64,000 nt of DNA from Tubulanus polymorphus (Eukaryota > Nemertea > Palaeonemertea > Tubulaniformes > Tubulanidae): positions 10,596,275 to 10,660,274 of the forward strand of contig NC_134032.1 in NCBI RefSeq assembly GCF_964204645.1, given 5' to 3'. Shown here in pieces: positions 54,001 to 64,000 of this stretch (positions within the stretch are counted from its first letter, which is position 1; each line of letters opens with the position of its first letter). A model generated the notes under the pieces. That model had not been told where the DNA came from, made no database searches, and saw nothing but the letters and a program-made list of their open reading frames with translations. The position numbers were made by a program, and so were the translations under genes.

Positions 54001-57000
54001 CCGTATTAGTTTTTAAGTAATTGCGAGTCAAACTTCCACGTTACGTGTTATATTTCAATTACTTGAATCATCGGAATTCTTCTAGGTGGGATGTTTTTCT
54101 TCGATCGGAATCAAGGCGACTCGGTGGCGCTGATGGAAGGCTTCGTTGATTTAACCAAACGAACGCAAAACAATGACCCGGATGGGCAAATTCAAATGGT
54201 ATGATGTCACCCAAAATGGCCGCTGTAGATTTCTAAATCCTAGGTTCTTGCACAATGAAGAAAACGTTTTGTAAGAAATGACATCGTATCGATGTCGGAA
54301 TTAATGTTTCTGCATTAAAAGAAATTTGCAGCAAATTACGTTTTAGCATTTCCACATTTTCAGTGTTCATAAACATATTTGAAAATTAACTAACCCTTAC
54401 TCGACTTCGAAATGTGTAACCGAGTTTAGTTGTGCTAGATCTTGTGCTACGTATTTAGCAGTTTCTTTGACACATTTCTGTATATTTCGTATTTATAGTT
54501 GTTCGTCAAATCGAAGGTCCTCTATTCCGAAGAGCTCTGGCAGGAGGTCGTGACCGCCGACCGGGCAGACGGTCGTAACCTCCTTATTTGGGTGGCATAT
54601 TCACGTTTCATGCAACCGAAACACGTGACCATCACGTCACCGTCTGGCTACGTCGTCGAATTGAAAAGCTGCGAGCACGAGAAGGATTTCTACTCGATCC
54701 GGTGCTCGGTACCGGACCCGGCTGAGGTAGAATAGATTTCACGAATTGATAGATTGATAGATTAATAGAATTACTACGTCTGTGTTGTTGCGATTATATA
54801 AGATCCAACGTTGTAAGCAAAGTTACCATTAATATTGCCCACATCCTCGCTTGCCATGGTTTGATTGCCGCTCGCCAAATCTCACGCCAACACAAACCGT
54901 GGCCGTAAACCCTTCATTGGTCTATTACATTGTCCAAGATTTCTTGGCCGGACATGTAAATGAACATTTTCCATATTTAGAAATTTCATAAATCATCAAT
55001 TCTGAAATTTTGTTCAATGGCTAACTACTACTATATAATTATTTTGTAACGGGAAAAAATCCTTGAAGCCAGCTTAAACTTGTTCCATCTTTATAGCCCG
55101 GTGAGTGGACGATATCCGTACAGAACCCGAAAGTTTTCATCGGTCAGAAAATCACCATAACCGTGACGTCAACCGCACGTCGCGATGACGCGGAAACGGT
55201 TCTCGTCGAAACCGAATTGTCGACGACGAAAACAACATGGCCGCCGGATCTGGTGATCTACGCCGAAGTTACCAGAGGTGGCCGACCGGTGCTGGGCATG
55301 GATGTGAAAGCCGAGATACAACGTCCGTTCAAGGAACCCCTGGTTTTACAGCTGAGAGACGACGGAAATGGTAAATTGTCCACGTGAGAATAAAACAGGC
55401 CAGAAAATTCGCTGGAATTATCTACAAAAATGAGATTAATTTCCTGTGCACAAGAAAAAAACATTGAAAAGAATCTGGTGATAGAAAATGTAAATACATG
55501 TATTCTGGGAAAAATCACCCAGAAAAATGTATCCTAAATGAACTAAAATCAAACCCCGTGTTTTGTTTGCGGTAGGTGTTGTGAGTTTTTAACGTAGGCC
55601 TACAAATTGAATTTAATCAAATCACTCAATTAAATAAATAGAGAGGAGATCCTCCCTATTTCAGGGTAAAAAGTCTCCTAGGAAATATATGCATCCTACT
55701 CACTGTTTCAGTGAAAAATCTCGTGTTAGAATCGAGCCCACGGAGCCATCATCGCGTAGCAATAACGTGACATTTAGTCGTACGTGCCAAACTTGTTTGT
55801 ACCAGATAATTGTCTAAATCTGACCTATTTGGTCGATCTGAAGATCGCGCATTAGTGGTCTGTGAAAGAACATCGGTAAGGACTCGCCTTTTGACGAGTA
55901 CTCTCTCTACCAGAGGCTGGTGATCATCTAAAATGATGATTACAATATTGCAGAGGTGCCACGATCACAATGAGCATATATCAATACCGAAATCTAATTC
56001 TATAGGAAAAGGTTATTAGGAAATAAGAATGACACGGAATGTTCAAAATATCTTTCTGAATAGTTTTTGTTATCTCACAGAAAATTGATTTTCTATGAGG
56101 AATATCTTTACAGAGAATTTTCTGGCTCAACCATCATCAATCAATAAATTGTTCAAACTGAATACTTATCTTGCATTTGTGAATAGTTTATAGTTCTACG
56201 GTCGATTGCTCAGTTTTTTACTGCATTTTCTTGTGACTTTTGAAGATGAAGATGTAACTGTAATTAATTCGTTTGTAATACTCTGGCTTTTTAAGGTGGT
56301 GATGTAACGAAATATGACGGAGTTTACTCCAGATATTTTACGGATGTTACTGGTACGGGTCGTTACGGAGTTAGTATCAAGGCAATGCCGCCGCCTAACG
56401 GAACTGTCGTTATGAAAACGACTAAATTCTACCCTTCAGCGCCGGAGAAGGTCGACCCCGATAACCCGGGTATGTAGGCCTAACAGTATATTGGGATATG
56501 TTAAAAAGTTTAAAATCTGCTGAAAAGTTTAAGAGTACAATTCAGGTTGCTTTTTGTAGTTAAAGGTAGATGACCTATTTCATAGATTTTCAGCAATTAC
56601 TTCAAGATACCTATTCATTTGAATCAATATGCAAATAAATAAGAGATTTTATTCCAGTGCTGCCGCCTATCATCAAAATAGAAAGGTACGAGTTAGTTCA
56701 AATGAACGCCAGTAGGGTGGTGACCCCGGGGGCGTTTGAAGTAAAGGACGGAACTTCGAGGAAAGTAACCAAACCGCTATCGTTGGACAAATGGCTGGAA
56801 CGGATGCCCGACGGGCATAAAGACAAAATGTCGCCGGCCAGAATAACGGATTTGATGGCGATAAAGACGTCGGAGAAAAACAGTACAGTCAGACTACAGT
56901 GGACGGCTACAGGCGATGACTTCGATCAGGGAACAGGTAACTATCCGGTGCTCACTTCTTAAAACTTTCGTGAGAATTAGCTGATAAGAGCTAGTAGACG

Positions 57001-57653
57001 GAGAAACGAGGTATCATTTCTTTAGCCCAATTATTTGAATAGAATTATTTGTTTTTCTTTTCTAATTTCTAGCCACAAAGTACGAGATTTACACCGGAAA
57101 CTCGTTCCAACATTTATACAAAAACTCTTCACGCGCGAACTTAGTGTCGCCAGAACAAATCCTCGAAGGGAACCTCAGCGCGCCCTCTATCGCCGGCGAA
57201 ATGGAACACGTGACTATACAGGTACGACGCGTAGGCGGCGTCAAGTCGACGCACGCGTTCAAAGTTCGTGCGGTCGACGACGCCGGAAACGTCGGTGAAT
57301 TTTCGAACATCGTCTCGGTCGGTTTGGGTTCGGTTCCCGATTTATATCGCCATATCCGGGCCGTGTTCGACATGGCCGAGAACAGCACATCGATCGAGGC
57401 CAGCTACCAGGCGTTAGAGTCGAAAATCGCTGAACAAAATACTCACAAATTCCGCGGATTGGAATTCTACCCATACAATCCGGCCGGGTTACTGCTCGGA
57501 TTGTTCTTTCCGATTATCGTACTCGTGGTGTTAGTCGCTATATTCCACTACCGCAAAACCGGAAGTTTGACGGCGTCGTGTAGTTACATTTATCAGCAGA
57601 CGAACACTAGCGACCTTGACCCGGTTACGCCTGACGTTGCGAATACCGTCTGA
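48053..57653 (+). CDS. CLCA: Calcium-activated chloride channel regulator (CLCA) family protein
   Basis: Twelve exons join in phase: 48053-48241, 49145-49442, 50920-51221, 51709-51957, 52441-52665, 53092-53278, 54086-54198, 54499-54726, 55097-55370, 56296-56469, 56658-56936 and 57073-57653, for 1,032 residues. A signal peptide (TTCLLLVACCFCFGLVRA) starts it. The N-terminal CLCA domain holds the metalloprotease motif VHEWAHLRWGLFDEYGDEPN (HExxH). Next is a von Willebrand A domain with MIDAS residues DVSGSM, the Thr of GGATSIG, and LLTDGVENTD. A beta-rich/FN3-like region follows (PLVLQLRDDGNG, AVDDAGNVGEFS). Near the C-terminus a single hydrophobic segment, GLLLGLFFPIIVLVVLVAIF, precedes a short cytoplasmic tail. 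CLCAs are secreted or membrane-anchored, self-cleaving zinc proteases that modulate Ca2+-activated chloride channels. The start could be the upstream in-frame ATG at 48011, but 48053 puts the signal peptide at the N-terminus. Confidence 0.93.
49739..49799. repeat. Perfect 61-bp palindrome in CLCA intron 2
   Basis: Arms of 30 bp around one central base. The arm begins AAAAGAAAATGTGTTACAGT and itself contains a small palindrome (TGTTACAGTGTAACA). Confidence 0.9.
49822..49880. repeat. Perfect 59-bp palindrome in CLCA intron 2
   Basis: Arms of 29 bp around one central base, beginning AAATAAAAATCTTACAAAGG. It lies 22 bp after the previous palindrome, in an A-rich spacer, and is unrelated to it in sequence. 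Confidence 0.9.
51300..51440. repeat. Degenerate minisatellite, ~45-bp unit, in CLCA intron 3
   Basis: Three or more decayed units with TGTGGAGCTGGATCCA and AACTGGGTTCAAAT, similar to the arrays at 46 kb and 63 kb. Confidence 0.45.
51442..51570. repeat. Palindromic ACCGGTCTAA cluster in CLCA intron 3
   Basis: Five or six copies of the near-palindrome TAGACCGGTCTAA or TTGGTCCGGTCTAAA lie in alternating orientation. TCCGTGTGAACGC and TTGTGTGAACGC mark two similar half-units. It resembles a small foldback element. Confidence 0.65.
52680..52945. repeat. ~129-bp tandem duplication in CLCA intron 5
   Basis: AGTTATCGTTTCTTTTTATT to GTTTCAC.TAGAAATATCT and AATGCTGATG occur twice, starting about 25 bp after the exon 5 donor. 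The donor itself is not duplicated. Confidence 0.75.
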
Positions 57654-58515
57654 TCGACAGAAGCAATAGTGATTTCCGCGTTGTTGTTGTTTTTTTGGTA
57701 TATGAAAACGTAATTGTGACGAAAGCTGTGATATGTAAATTTGACTGGTGGGGCCGCCTCGAATTCAGATAACCTGTAGTGCCCTCTGATGGGCATTACA
57801 TTAACACTAGGGGAAGTATGAATGGAGCTCTGTACAACGTAATTGTTCGTGTGGATGGCGTTTAGATTGAATGTTGAAAAAGTCAGATGGTTTGCATAAG
57901 CTTACAATATGAGGCGCTGACCTAGTTGAGGAGCCATATATCGAACGAGTTACCAGTGACAGTAAGATCGAGGCATTATGACAAGGATTAATCGATTAAT
58001 ACTTGACCCAACCGTGAACTGAGATCATTGCCCAATTTGGTCAAATGTCATTCTTTTTTAATCGTGAAAACATTATCCACAAATGGCGAGATTACTTAAG
58101 CCCTGTAACACATGCCCGTGACGTCATATCGGAAGCGTTTTTGCGTCGTTGTGTGGCGCAGATGAAATTATTTTACTCAAGATTTACAGGGTATCTTCAC
58201 TTACATGAGACATAGAATGTGAACAATTTGTACGTCTTTAACTTATAGCGGGCTTAAAATCGTATTGCGAGTTGGACTTTCAGAATAATACATACATTCG
58301 ATTAAAGTTTAGTGTAATATGTATAATTAGTGCCAAACTGTTCGTCTGTCTGTCTGTCATCGCTGTCTACAAGAATAACGAAATGGCGCATCGTGAACCT
58401 ATAACACTATAATTTTGAAAAAGATGTTTCTCGAATATCTTATTAACTGTATGAAATTATGTTTTATGTAGCAAAATCGTTTCGGTTTTATTTGTTTTTA
58501 TCATCGGGACAGCGA
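57654..58515. other. CLCA 3' flank
   Basis: Includes the probable 3' UTR of CLCA. A short (GTCT)n run lies at about 58342. No further gene seen. Confidence 0.4.
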
Positions 58516-58800
58516 AAGGTGTTCCCCATCTTCCGTGTCTCAGTCTTCGCCGGGCGCAAGAGTTCCGCCTTCTGTATTTTCTTTTTTCCGCGTGCCAGGG
58601 ATCTTGGTCCCTAATGACTGACTCTTGTAAATTTCACCCAGTCCTGGCAGTGGTTGCCTCCGTCGCTCTACGATCCGAGAGTTCCCACGAAGGCAAAGTC
58701 AGATTTCTCTCGGCGGGCCTTTTAACAAGTTTTTTCGACCACACCTTTCACGGCGTCCTTAACACCACTATTCCGGATGACAGATCCTCGTCTCACGGGA
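58516..58800. repeat. Long direct repeat, copy 1 (~270 bp)
   Basis: Over 90% similar to 59632-59905: TCCCCATCTTCCGTGTCTCA to CACTATTCCGGATkA. Differences include small indels. Origin unknown; possibly a fragment of a larger transposable element. Confidence 0.8.
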
Positions 58801-58929
58801 GGGGTGCATAAATCAAAAAGGTATTCTGGCCTGTACGCCCCAGAAATCCATTGAAATCAGCGATCTCGCGTACAGCTCTCACTTCCGCTGACCACCAAAT
58901 CTGACTACCAGGGGCGCCTCAATTACTTT

Positions 58930-59281
58930 TTCAGACTTGAAAATAAAAATAAAGATATAGATTCGTTTGTCATAGTGAGCGACACAAATGTGGTACTTGC
59001 CATGATTTTGCAAACGTCTGTGAGGACTTTAGGAGATGTATATGGTGTTACCAATGTAGCCTCTTGGAGCCAGTGCAATGCATACATTCTTTGCGGAACC
59101 GAAATAAGAACCTACGAAGCAGTACAAGGCAGATCTTTACAAGGATTCAATTGGTCAATTTTGGTAGAAACACTATTTACAAATGACTTCGAAAGTTTAT
59201 ATCAGAAAATCAAGAGAGTCAATTTTTTATTGGATCTTAAAATCTCAAAAATTTTAAAAATCTCAACGATGCAGGGACATT
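58930..59281 (+). other. Open segment of unknown protein, truncated by a MITE
   Basis: After TTTTTCAG at 58934 the frame is open to 59307: DIDSFVIVSDTNVVLAMILQ, GDVYGVTNVASWSQC, NDFESLYQKIKRVNFLL. The composition looks protein-like. The last residues come from the MITE at 59282, so the original C-terminus is lost. It lies between the two copies of the ~270-bp repeat and may be part of the same transposon. The family is not recognised. Confidence 0.35.
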
Positions 59282-59490
59282 TATGGTGGCTGAATAGGGC
59301 CAAGTAAGAAAACTTCGTGCAATACGCCACGCCACGTATCGTTTACGGTTTTTATGTCGCACAAAAGCGAAAATCACCAAGCAGAAGCGAACCTTCGTTC
59401 CTGCGTCTGTTTCGAAGGGAACTCGACTGTCAAAATGTTCGTTTCATCGTTCGGAAAATGTTTCTTACATGGCCCTAATTAGCCACCATA
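59282..59490. mobile_element. MITE, TATGrTrGC family, copy 2
   Basis: A 209-bp element with ends TATGGTGGCTGAATAGGGCC and, in reverse complement, TATGGTGGCTAATTAGGGCC. The ends agree with those of 40934-41277, while the interior is shorter and keeps only traces of the palindromic units. Confidence 0.75.
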
Positions 59491-59631
59491 TCCAATGCAT
59501 GAAATACAAGAGCAGCGCGAGGATTTTTGGCAGGGCACAAAAGTAATCGCGAAGGGCATCCCGACGTGGCGAAGTTTTAGCTTGTTGGGTTCTCTTTGCT
59601 TTCACGCCTGCCGAGGTGGTGGCTCAGACGT

Positions 59632-59905
59632 ATTCCCCATCTTCCGTGTCTCAGTCTTCGCCGGCCAAAGAGACTCCGCCTTCTGTATTTTCTTTTTCCT
59701 CGTGCCAGGGATCTTGGTCCCTAATGACTGACTCTTGTAAATTTCACCCAGTCCTTGCAGTGGTTGCCTCCGTCGCTCTACGATCCGAGAGTTCCCACGA
59801 AGGCAAAGTCAGATTTCTCTCGGCGGGCCTTTTAACGGAAGTTTTTTCGACCACACCTTTCACGGCGTCCTTAACACCACTATTCCGGATTATAGATCCT
59901 CGTTA
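59632..59905. repeat. Long direct repeat, copy 2 (~270 bp)
   Basis: Second copy of 58516-58800, in the same orientation, 1.1 kb downstream. Confidence 0.8.
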
Positions 59906-60991
59906 GAAGGTCTCTGTAACGATTTATTAGAATTGATTGAATCTAGCTGGAAATAAGCTTTGTTTCCATCGAAAAATGAATGAAGTTCGCCCCCAAATTA
60001 TTGGGTTGAACGGTGACAGTCTGCGGAGTTCCTCCTAATTAACCGGAGACATCCCTCACCGCATCCGTATTAAATAAACGGATAAACACCGGATGGTGGT
60101 GCCCTCTGCGGATGGTGCCCTGGTAAGCGAATTATGCGGAAATGAATGACGGGGAAAACCGCTATCGAAAACAATGAATTAATTCGCCTGAAATTACTCG
60201 GATTAGACTTAAAACATTAACTGAAATTGATGAGGATTAAATGGTTAGTAGATTAGCGTTAAAAGTTCTTTTAATTATCGTTTGAATTGTCGACAATTTC
60301 TGGGTTTGCTTCGAAATTCGAATTGACATTTTTATTGGGGGCTTGCGTTGCGGCCGCGGGTATTGCGTAATGCTTGTTTTTGCGTAAATCATGAGTCCAT
60401 TGATTTAAATTCTAACGATAAATGTCATCATTTATATCAACATATGTAGAAAACTGGAACTATATAGGGACCATTTATTTATTACGTAAATTCCGATTTT
60501 TATCGTCGCATTGCTGGATCGGTAGTTTGTGGTTTCACTTTCTTTCAGGAATTCCTGGTACAATAGACATATTAGCGATCTTACGTGTCTTGGATGCCTC
60601 TGCTTCTTAGCGTTGCAGATGTTGGGCAACAGGTCTTTCAAATCGAGATAGTACCTACAATCATTCGACGACCCCCTCCTCCGGTAAAGACTTACTTATA
60701 TGCATCAGACATAACCCACCTCCCGCAAACAAATGATCCCATTGAGACAAAAAATCTCTTAAGAAATAGATTTCGTCAGTGTTTTGTTGTGGACATATTC
60801 TTGATGTTTTCATTTTTGTTGCTTCCAGTTTTTGACGGGTATCGAATTTGGTTAAATGAATCGAGCAGAACATAAAGGAGTCTGATGCCTCCGAAGTAAG
60901 GTAAGATATACCGCTACATGACACAAGAGTCTTTGTAGCAACGATAATCCCAAATTCACAGATGACCCCTTGCACTCGCGCTCCCGGTTTT
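59906..60991. other. Region without a supported gene
   Basis: ORFs here (for example 60585-60875) show no domain. Nothing else recognised. Confidence 0.45.
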
Positions 60992-61263
60992 CAGGCGCGG
61001 ATCCAGATGCCTTTTTTTCTGGGCCAATTTTTTTGAAACATTTTTTATATAGTTTCACAGTTGCCATAATGTAGGAAAGAAGTCCAAGGATGCCCTGAAA
61101 AGTCACTAAAATCAGTAGATTTTCCAAAATTTCTTGGTGGAGGGCCCAGACCGCTGTAGTACAGTCTTTCCACCTTCAGTGCTCGCACAGTCCTGTTTAT
61201 GAAAAGTAGTTGCCCTTTTTCCCACACCCCGTCCCCCTTTGAAGAAATCCTAGATCCGCCCTG
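60992..61263. mobile_element. MITE with CAGGsCGGATC-type ends
   Basis: A 272-bp element: left end CAGGCGCGGATCCAGATG, right end in reverse complement CAGGGCGGATCTAGGATT. T-rich flanks (GGTTTT and GTTTTT) may be remnants of a target duplication. Same general group as 3421-3707. Confidence 0.6.
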
Positions 61264-62689
61264 GTTTTTTTCACAGGTTCACAGTAGAAATATCTTTAAG
61301 GCTTTTTACTGAGGTGAAAACTGTTCTAGTTGTTTAGGTTTTCTCATGATAATTTGCTCTCATCTGATTCGAACCATATTTTCTCGAATCTAAAAAACCA
61401 CATCGGATATTTTCCGACAGTCCGACAACCGACCACAAAATAGGATGAGAGTAAAAATGTTTGTCTGCGGTAAGTAGGAAGGTAAAACCGTCACCGCGCT
61501 GCTGTGTGGTCACCTTTTGTCTGTTATCTACACGTACTTCCTATATTTCTCATGTTATGTTCGCTCATAAATCAGGCATCTGTTATAAGAGTATTTCTCT
61601 TCTGGTTGAGCTTAGAAATAACGCTAGTTTTTCCATTATGAGTACAGCCTCCTGGCTAGCCCATTGTCCTTTCCCCATTTTAAAAATTATCTGATGCTGT
61701 ATTTATAAAATTGTAAAAATCTTATTGTAAAAAGAAATAAAGAAATATCATTATTATTCTACTACTGCCTGTCATCACCTGCTCTCCGCGCGATGTGTCT
61801 TCCGTAATTTCCTAAATAATTAGAGCATCTGAGTGTATTATGCATGAATGTGTCTGGTGAGGATTTTGCCTCGCGAAATGAATTATGAATTCAAATAAAA
61901 AACATTCGCTCATTAACTCTGAAATACTGAGATCAACGTTAGTCAGAGATAGATTCCCCCCTGAAATTGTACCATTTTTTGTAAACAAAGCGCCTTTAAA
62001 TGATCGGGTACTTAAAATTTTGGATTATAAGTTCTTTTTGTCGATAGAATTTTGGGATTTCATTATTTCACAATCAGTGAGAATTCGTACAATCTGTCAG
62101 CGTTTTCGATATGAATATTTTTCTACGAAAACGTGAATTTTTTGCGGTATTTATCGTTCGTAATAACCATAACGGACGAAATTTCATCGACATCGACCCG
62201 ATTGTTATTGAATCGAAGACGAACCCGTTAGGCCTATCATTCATGATTATGAATTCACGCGCAGTAGGTGGGCGGGCAGGCGGTCGTCTATAGAACGAAA
62301 TTCTACGTACGTATTACAGCCCGATAAAATTCAAGCGCGCGGCTTTATTTATAAACATACCAGTACACTGACAGTACAAGCGGTGATTGTTGTTTTCAGC
62401 GCGTCTGCTGCTAGGAAAATATGACTGTGCGATCTCATTATCAACGCGGCCACATTACACCCTGTATCTATTAATGCGTTAGACGACTGAGCTTCGCCTG
62501 GCTGCGGCGAGTGAGTTCTCCATTCATTCAGACACGACGCGACGAGATCCATTCAGAACGTCGAACGTCTAAGCAGTAAGAGTCGACTCTCACTACTCTC
62601 TCTCTCCGTCTGACGAAGAAGACTTGTTACTAGTTGATCGGACTATAGGACTAAATCGATTCATTTTAGATTACGTTTTAATTACGGTT
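61264..62689. other. Upstream region of a gene leaving the window
   Basis: No ORF with a recognisable domain. From about 62330 the sequence becomes GC-richer with several CpGs and a CTCTCTCTCTC tract at 62600, suiting a promoter and 5' UTR for the ATG at 62690. Confidence 0.35.
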
Positions 62690-62740
62690 ATGGATTTCGG
62701 TTGTGATAATTGCTGTCGACAACGTTGGCATCGGTTGAAG
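62690..62740 (+). CDS. Probable first coding exon of an unidentified gene
   Basis: ATG followed by 17 open codons (MDFGCDNCCRQRWHRLK) and a strong donor, GAAG then GTATGTTT, at 62741. The upstream ~300 bp look like a 5' UTR/promoter. The cysteine- and arginine-rich start is not diagnostic. No acceptor-linked second exon was found before the window end, so the intron would be longer than 1.2 kb. Confidence 0.4.
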
Positions 62741-62869
62741 GTATGTTTACAATCACCCCAGTTTCAAAGGGGGAACATGTTTATAGTACGTTTGTTTTGA
62801 ATCGATGAAAGTGAAATTTCAAAAAACTCATACCGATGGAATTAGGTTTAGGGCGAAGGGTTCGGAATT

Positions 62870-63475
62870 GTGGAATTTGGCCCAATAAACTCGCTCGATT
62901 TGGATCCGACTGTCAAATTTAATACATAAAACCGTGAAACATGATACGGAATTGGATTAAACCTATATAGGCCCAATTATGGAACTGGATCCAGAGTCAT
63001 TATAAAATCTGTAAAATCGTTAATCTGTAGTCAAGTTTAACTCATACATCTGTGGAACTGGAAAACCACATTACTGTAGAATCGGGTCCAAAGTCAAATT
63101 AAACCCACACAACTGTGGAACTGGGTCCTGTGTGATATTAAACCGACACTACTGTGGAACCGGGTCCTGTGTCAAATCAAAAACCACATAACTGTAGAAC
63201 TGAGTCCAGAGTCACATTAACCTGCTCAGAGTTATATTAACCTGCTCAATTTCAAAGCAGGGTCTCCGAGTCAAATTAAACCCACACTACTGTGGACCAG
63301 TAGTGATTCAAATTAAACCCTGGCAACTGTGTAGAACTGGGTCCAGGGTCGAATTAACCCGCTCAATTTCGAAAGAAAGTCGAATCGAACCCAACTGACT
63401 GCGGAACTACCTGTTGGCCCTCTAATTCAAATTAAAACCGCAAAACAGTGGGATTGGGTCCTGAAAAACTCGCCC
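62870..63475. repeat. Minisatellite, ~45-bp unit, locus B
   Basis: About a dozen imperfect units, CTGTGGAACTGGGTCCwGrG followed by TCAAATTAAACCCACAcAA, the same unit as at 46028-46410. Confidence 0.75.
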
Positions 63476-63552
63476 ACTCTTGTGATAAAACATTCTGTGG
63501 TTTTGCTGTTCACGATTTTTTCGAATAACATTGTACTATACAACAATGCTGT

Positions 63553-63556
<4 letters not shown>

Positions 63557-63609
<53 letters not shown>
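63557..63609. repeat. (TA)n microsatellite
   Basis: About 53 bp of TA; the poly-(Tyr-Ile) ORFs on both strands are artefacts. Confidence 0.95.
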
Positions 63610-63610
<1 letters not shown>

Positions 63611-64000
63611 GCACGATTAATTAGATTCCAGGATGAATTGACCACAATTTCATACATTTCTCGTAAACCGACATTTTTTCTAACTTCCTCAATAATCATA
63701 ATAAACCGGACACAAAGTTTAAACAGTTGGCTGCCACGCGTAAATTTAAATTCATTTGGATGAGAAAAAGCCGGTTTTACGTGAATTCGTATTTTAGTTC
63801 CCGGTACTGATACGGCGATCGTGGTCCCGTCACCGACAAAACAAACCATCATCTATTTTATACGACAACGGCGCGCGTTATTTTTTAAATTATTTCAATT
63901 TTCATCTATTCACGGAACTGATGATAATGGCTGACGTCAAAACAACTTATTATCCATGTTTTTTATAACGTGAATATTCAAATAGAGAATTGCGGTTATT
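63610..64000. other. Unassigned right edge
   Basis: No gene or repeat recognised. Confidence 0.4.

Overview
This is eukaryotic nuclear DNA, AT-rich, with intron-split metazoan genes, many small inverted-repeat transposons and long tandem arrays. The protein families are animal ones: inositol 5-phosphatase with a C-terminal SKICH domain, HACD, QPRT, an EF-hand protein and CLCA. The compact gene spacing and repeat style suggest an invertebrate, probably a marine lophotrochozoan. That placement is an inference; nothing in the window fixes the species. The genes look like independent single-copy genes, and no operon or shared pathway links them.

Layout. 1-9.4 kb: the 3' end of an INPP5K/INPP5J-like phosphatase (2-571, +), then an HACD1/2-type 3-hydroxyacyl-CoA dehydratase (exons 4342-6745, +, first exon not found), with several MITE-like elements between and after. 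9.4-10.9 kb: two decayed reverse-transcriptase tails facing each other around a minisatellite. 10.9-36 kb: a 25-kb repeat territory without a convincing protein-coding gene. It consists of degenerate ~0.4-0.7 kb repeats, then about 16 kb (14.55-30.5 kb) of ~240-bp units, each built like a mini exon plus a short GT-AG intron, then a perfect 1,046-bp tandem duplication, then degenerate ~0.7-0.8 kb repeats. Small hairpin insertions (about 30-45 bp) are scattered through it.

36-42.5 kb: a decayed zinc-finger/coiled-coil ORF (-) split by one of these hairpins, a complete three-exon QPRT gene (37913-39633, +), and an EF-hand protein gene on the opposite strand (40340-41968, -, 5' end unresolved). 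42.5-48 kb: a LINE 3' end whose tail has become an AAT microsatellite, then mostly unassigned DNA. 48.05-57.65 kb: a complete 12-exon CLCA-type gene (+) with signal peptide, HExxH metalloprotease motif, VWA domain and C-terminal membrane segment. 57.7-64 kb: repeats, MITEs, minisatellite and a probable first coding exon (62690-62740, +) of a gene that leaves the window.

The two most unusual signals are the ~16-kb array of exon-like modules, in which AG and GT splice boundaries persist while the interior varies in length and frame, and the hairpin family with terminal CCATrGAC, target duplications and empty paralogous sites.
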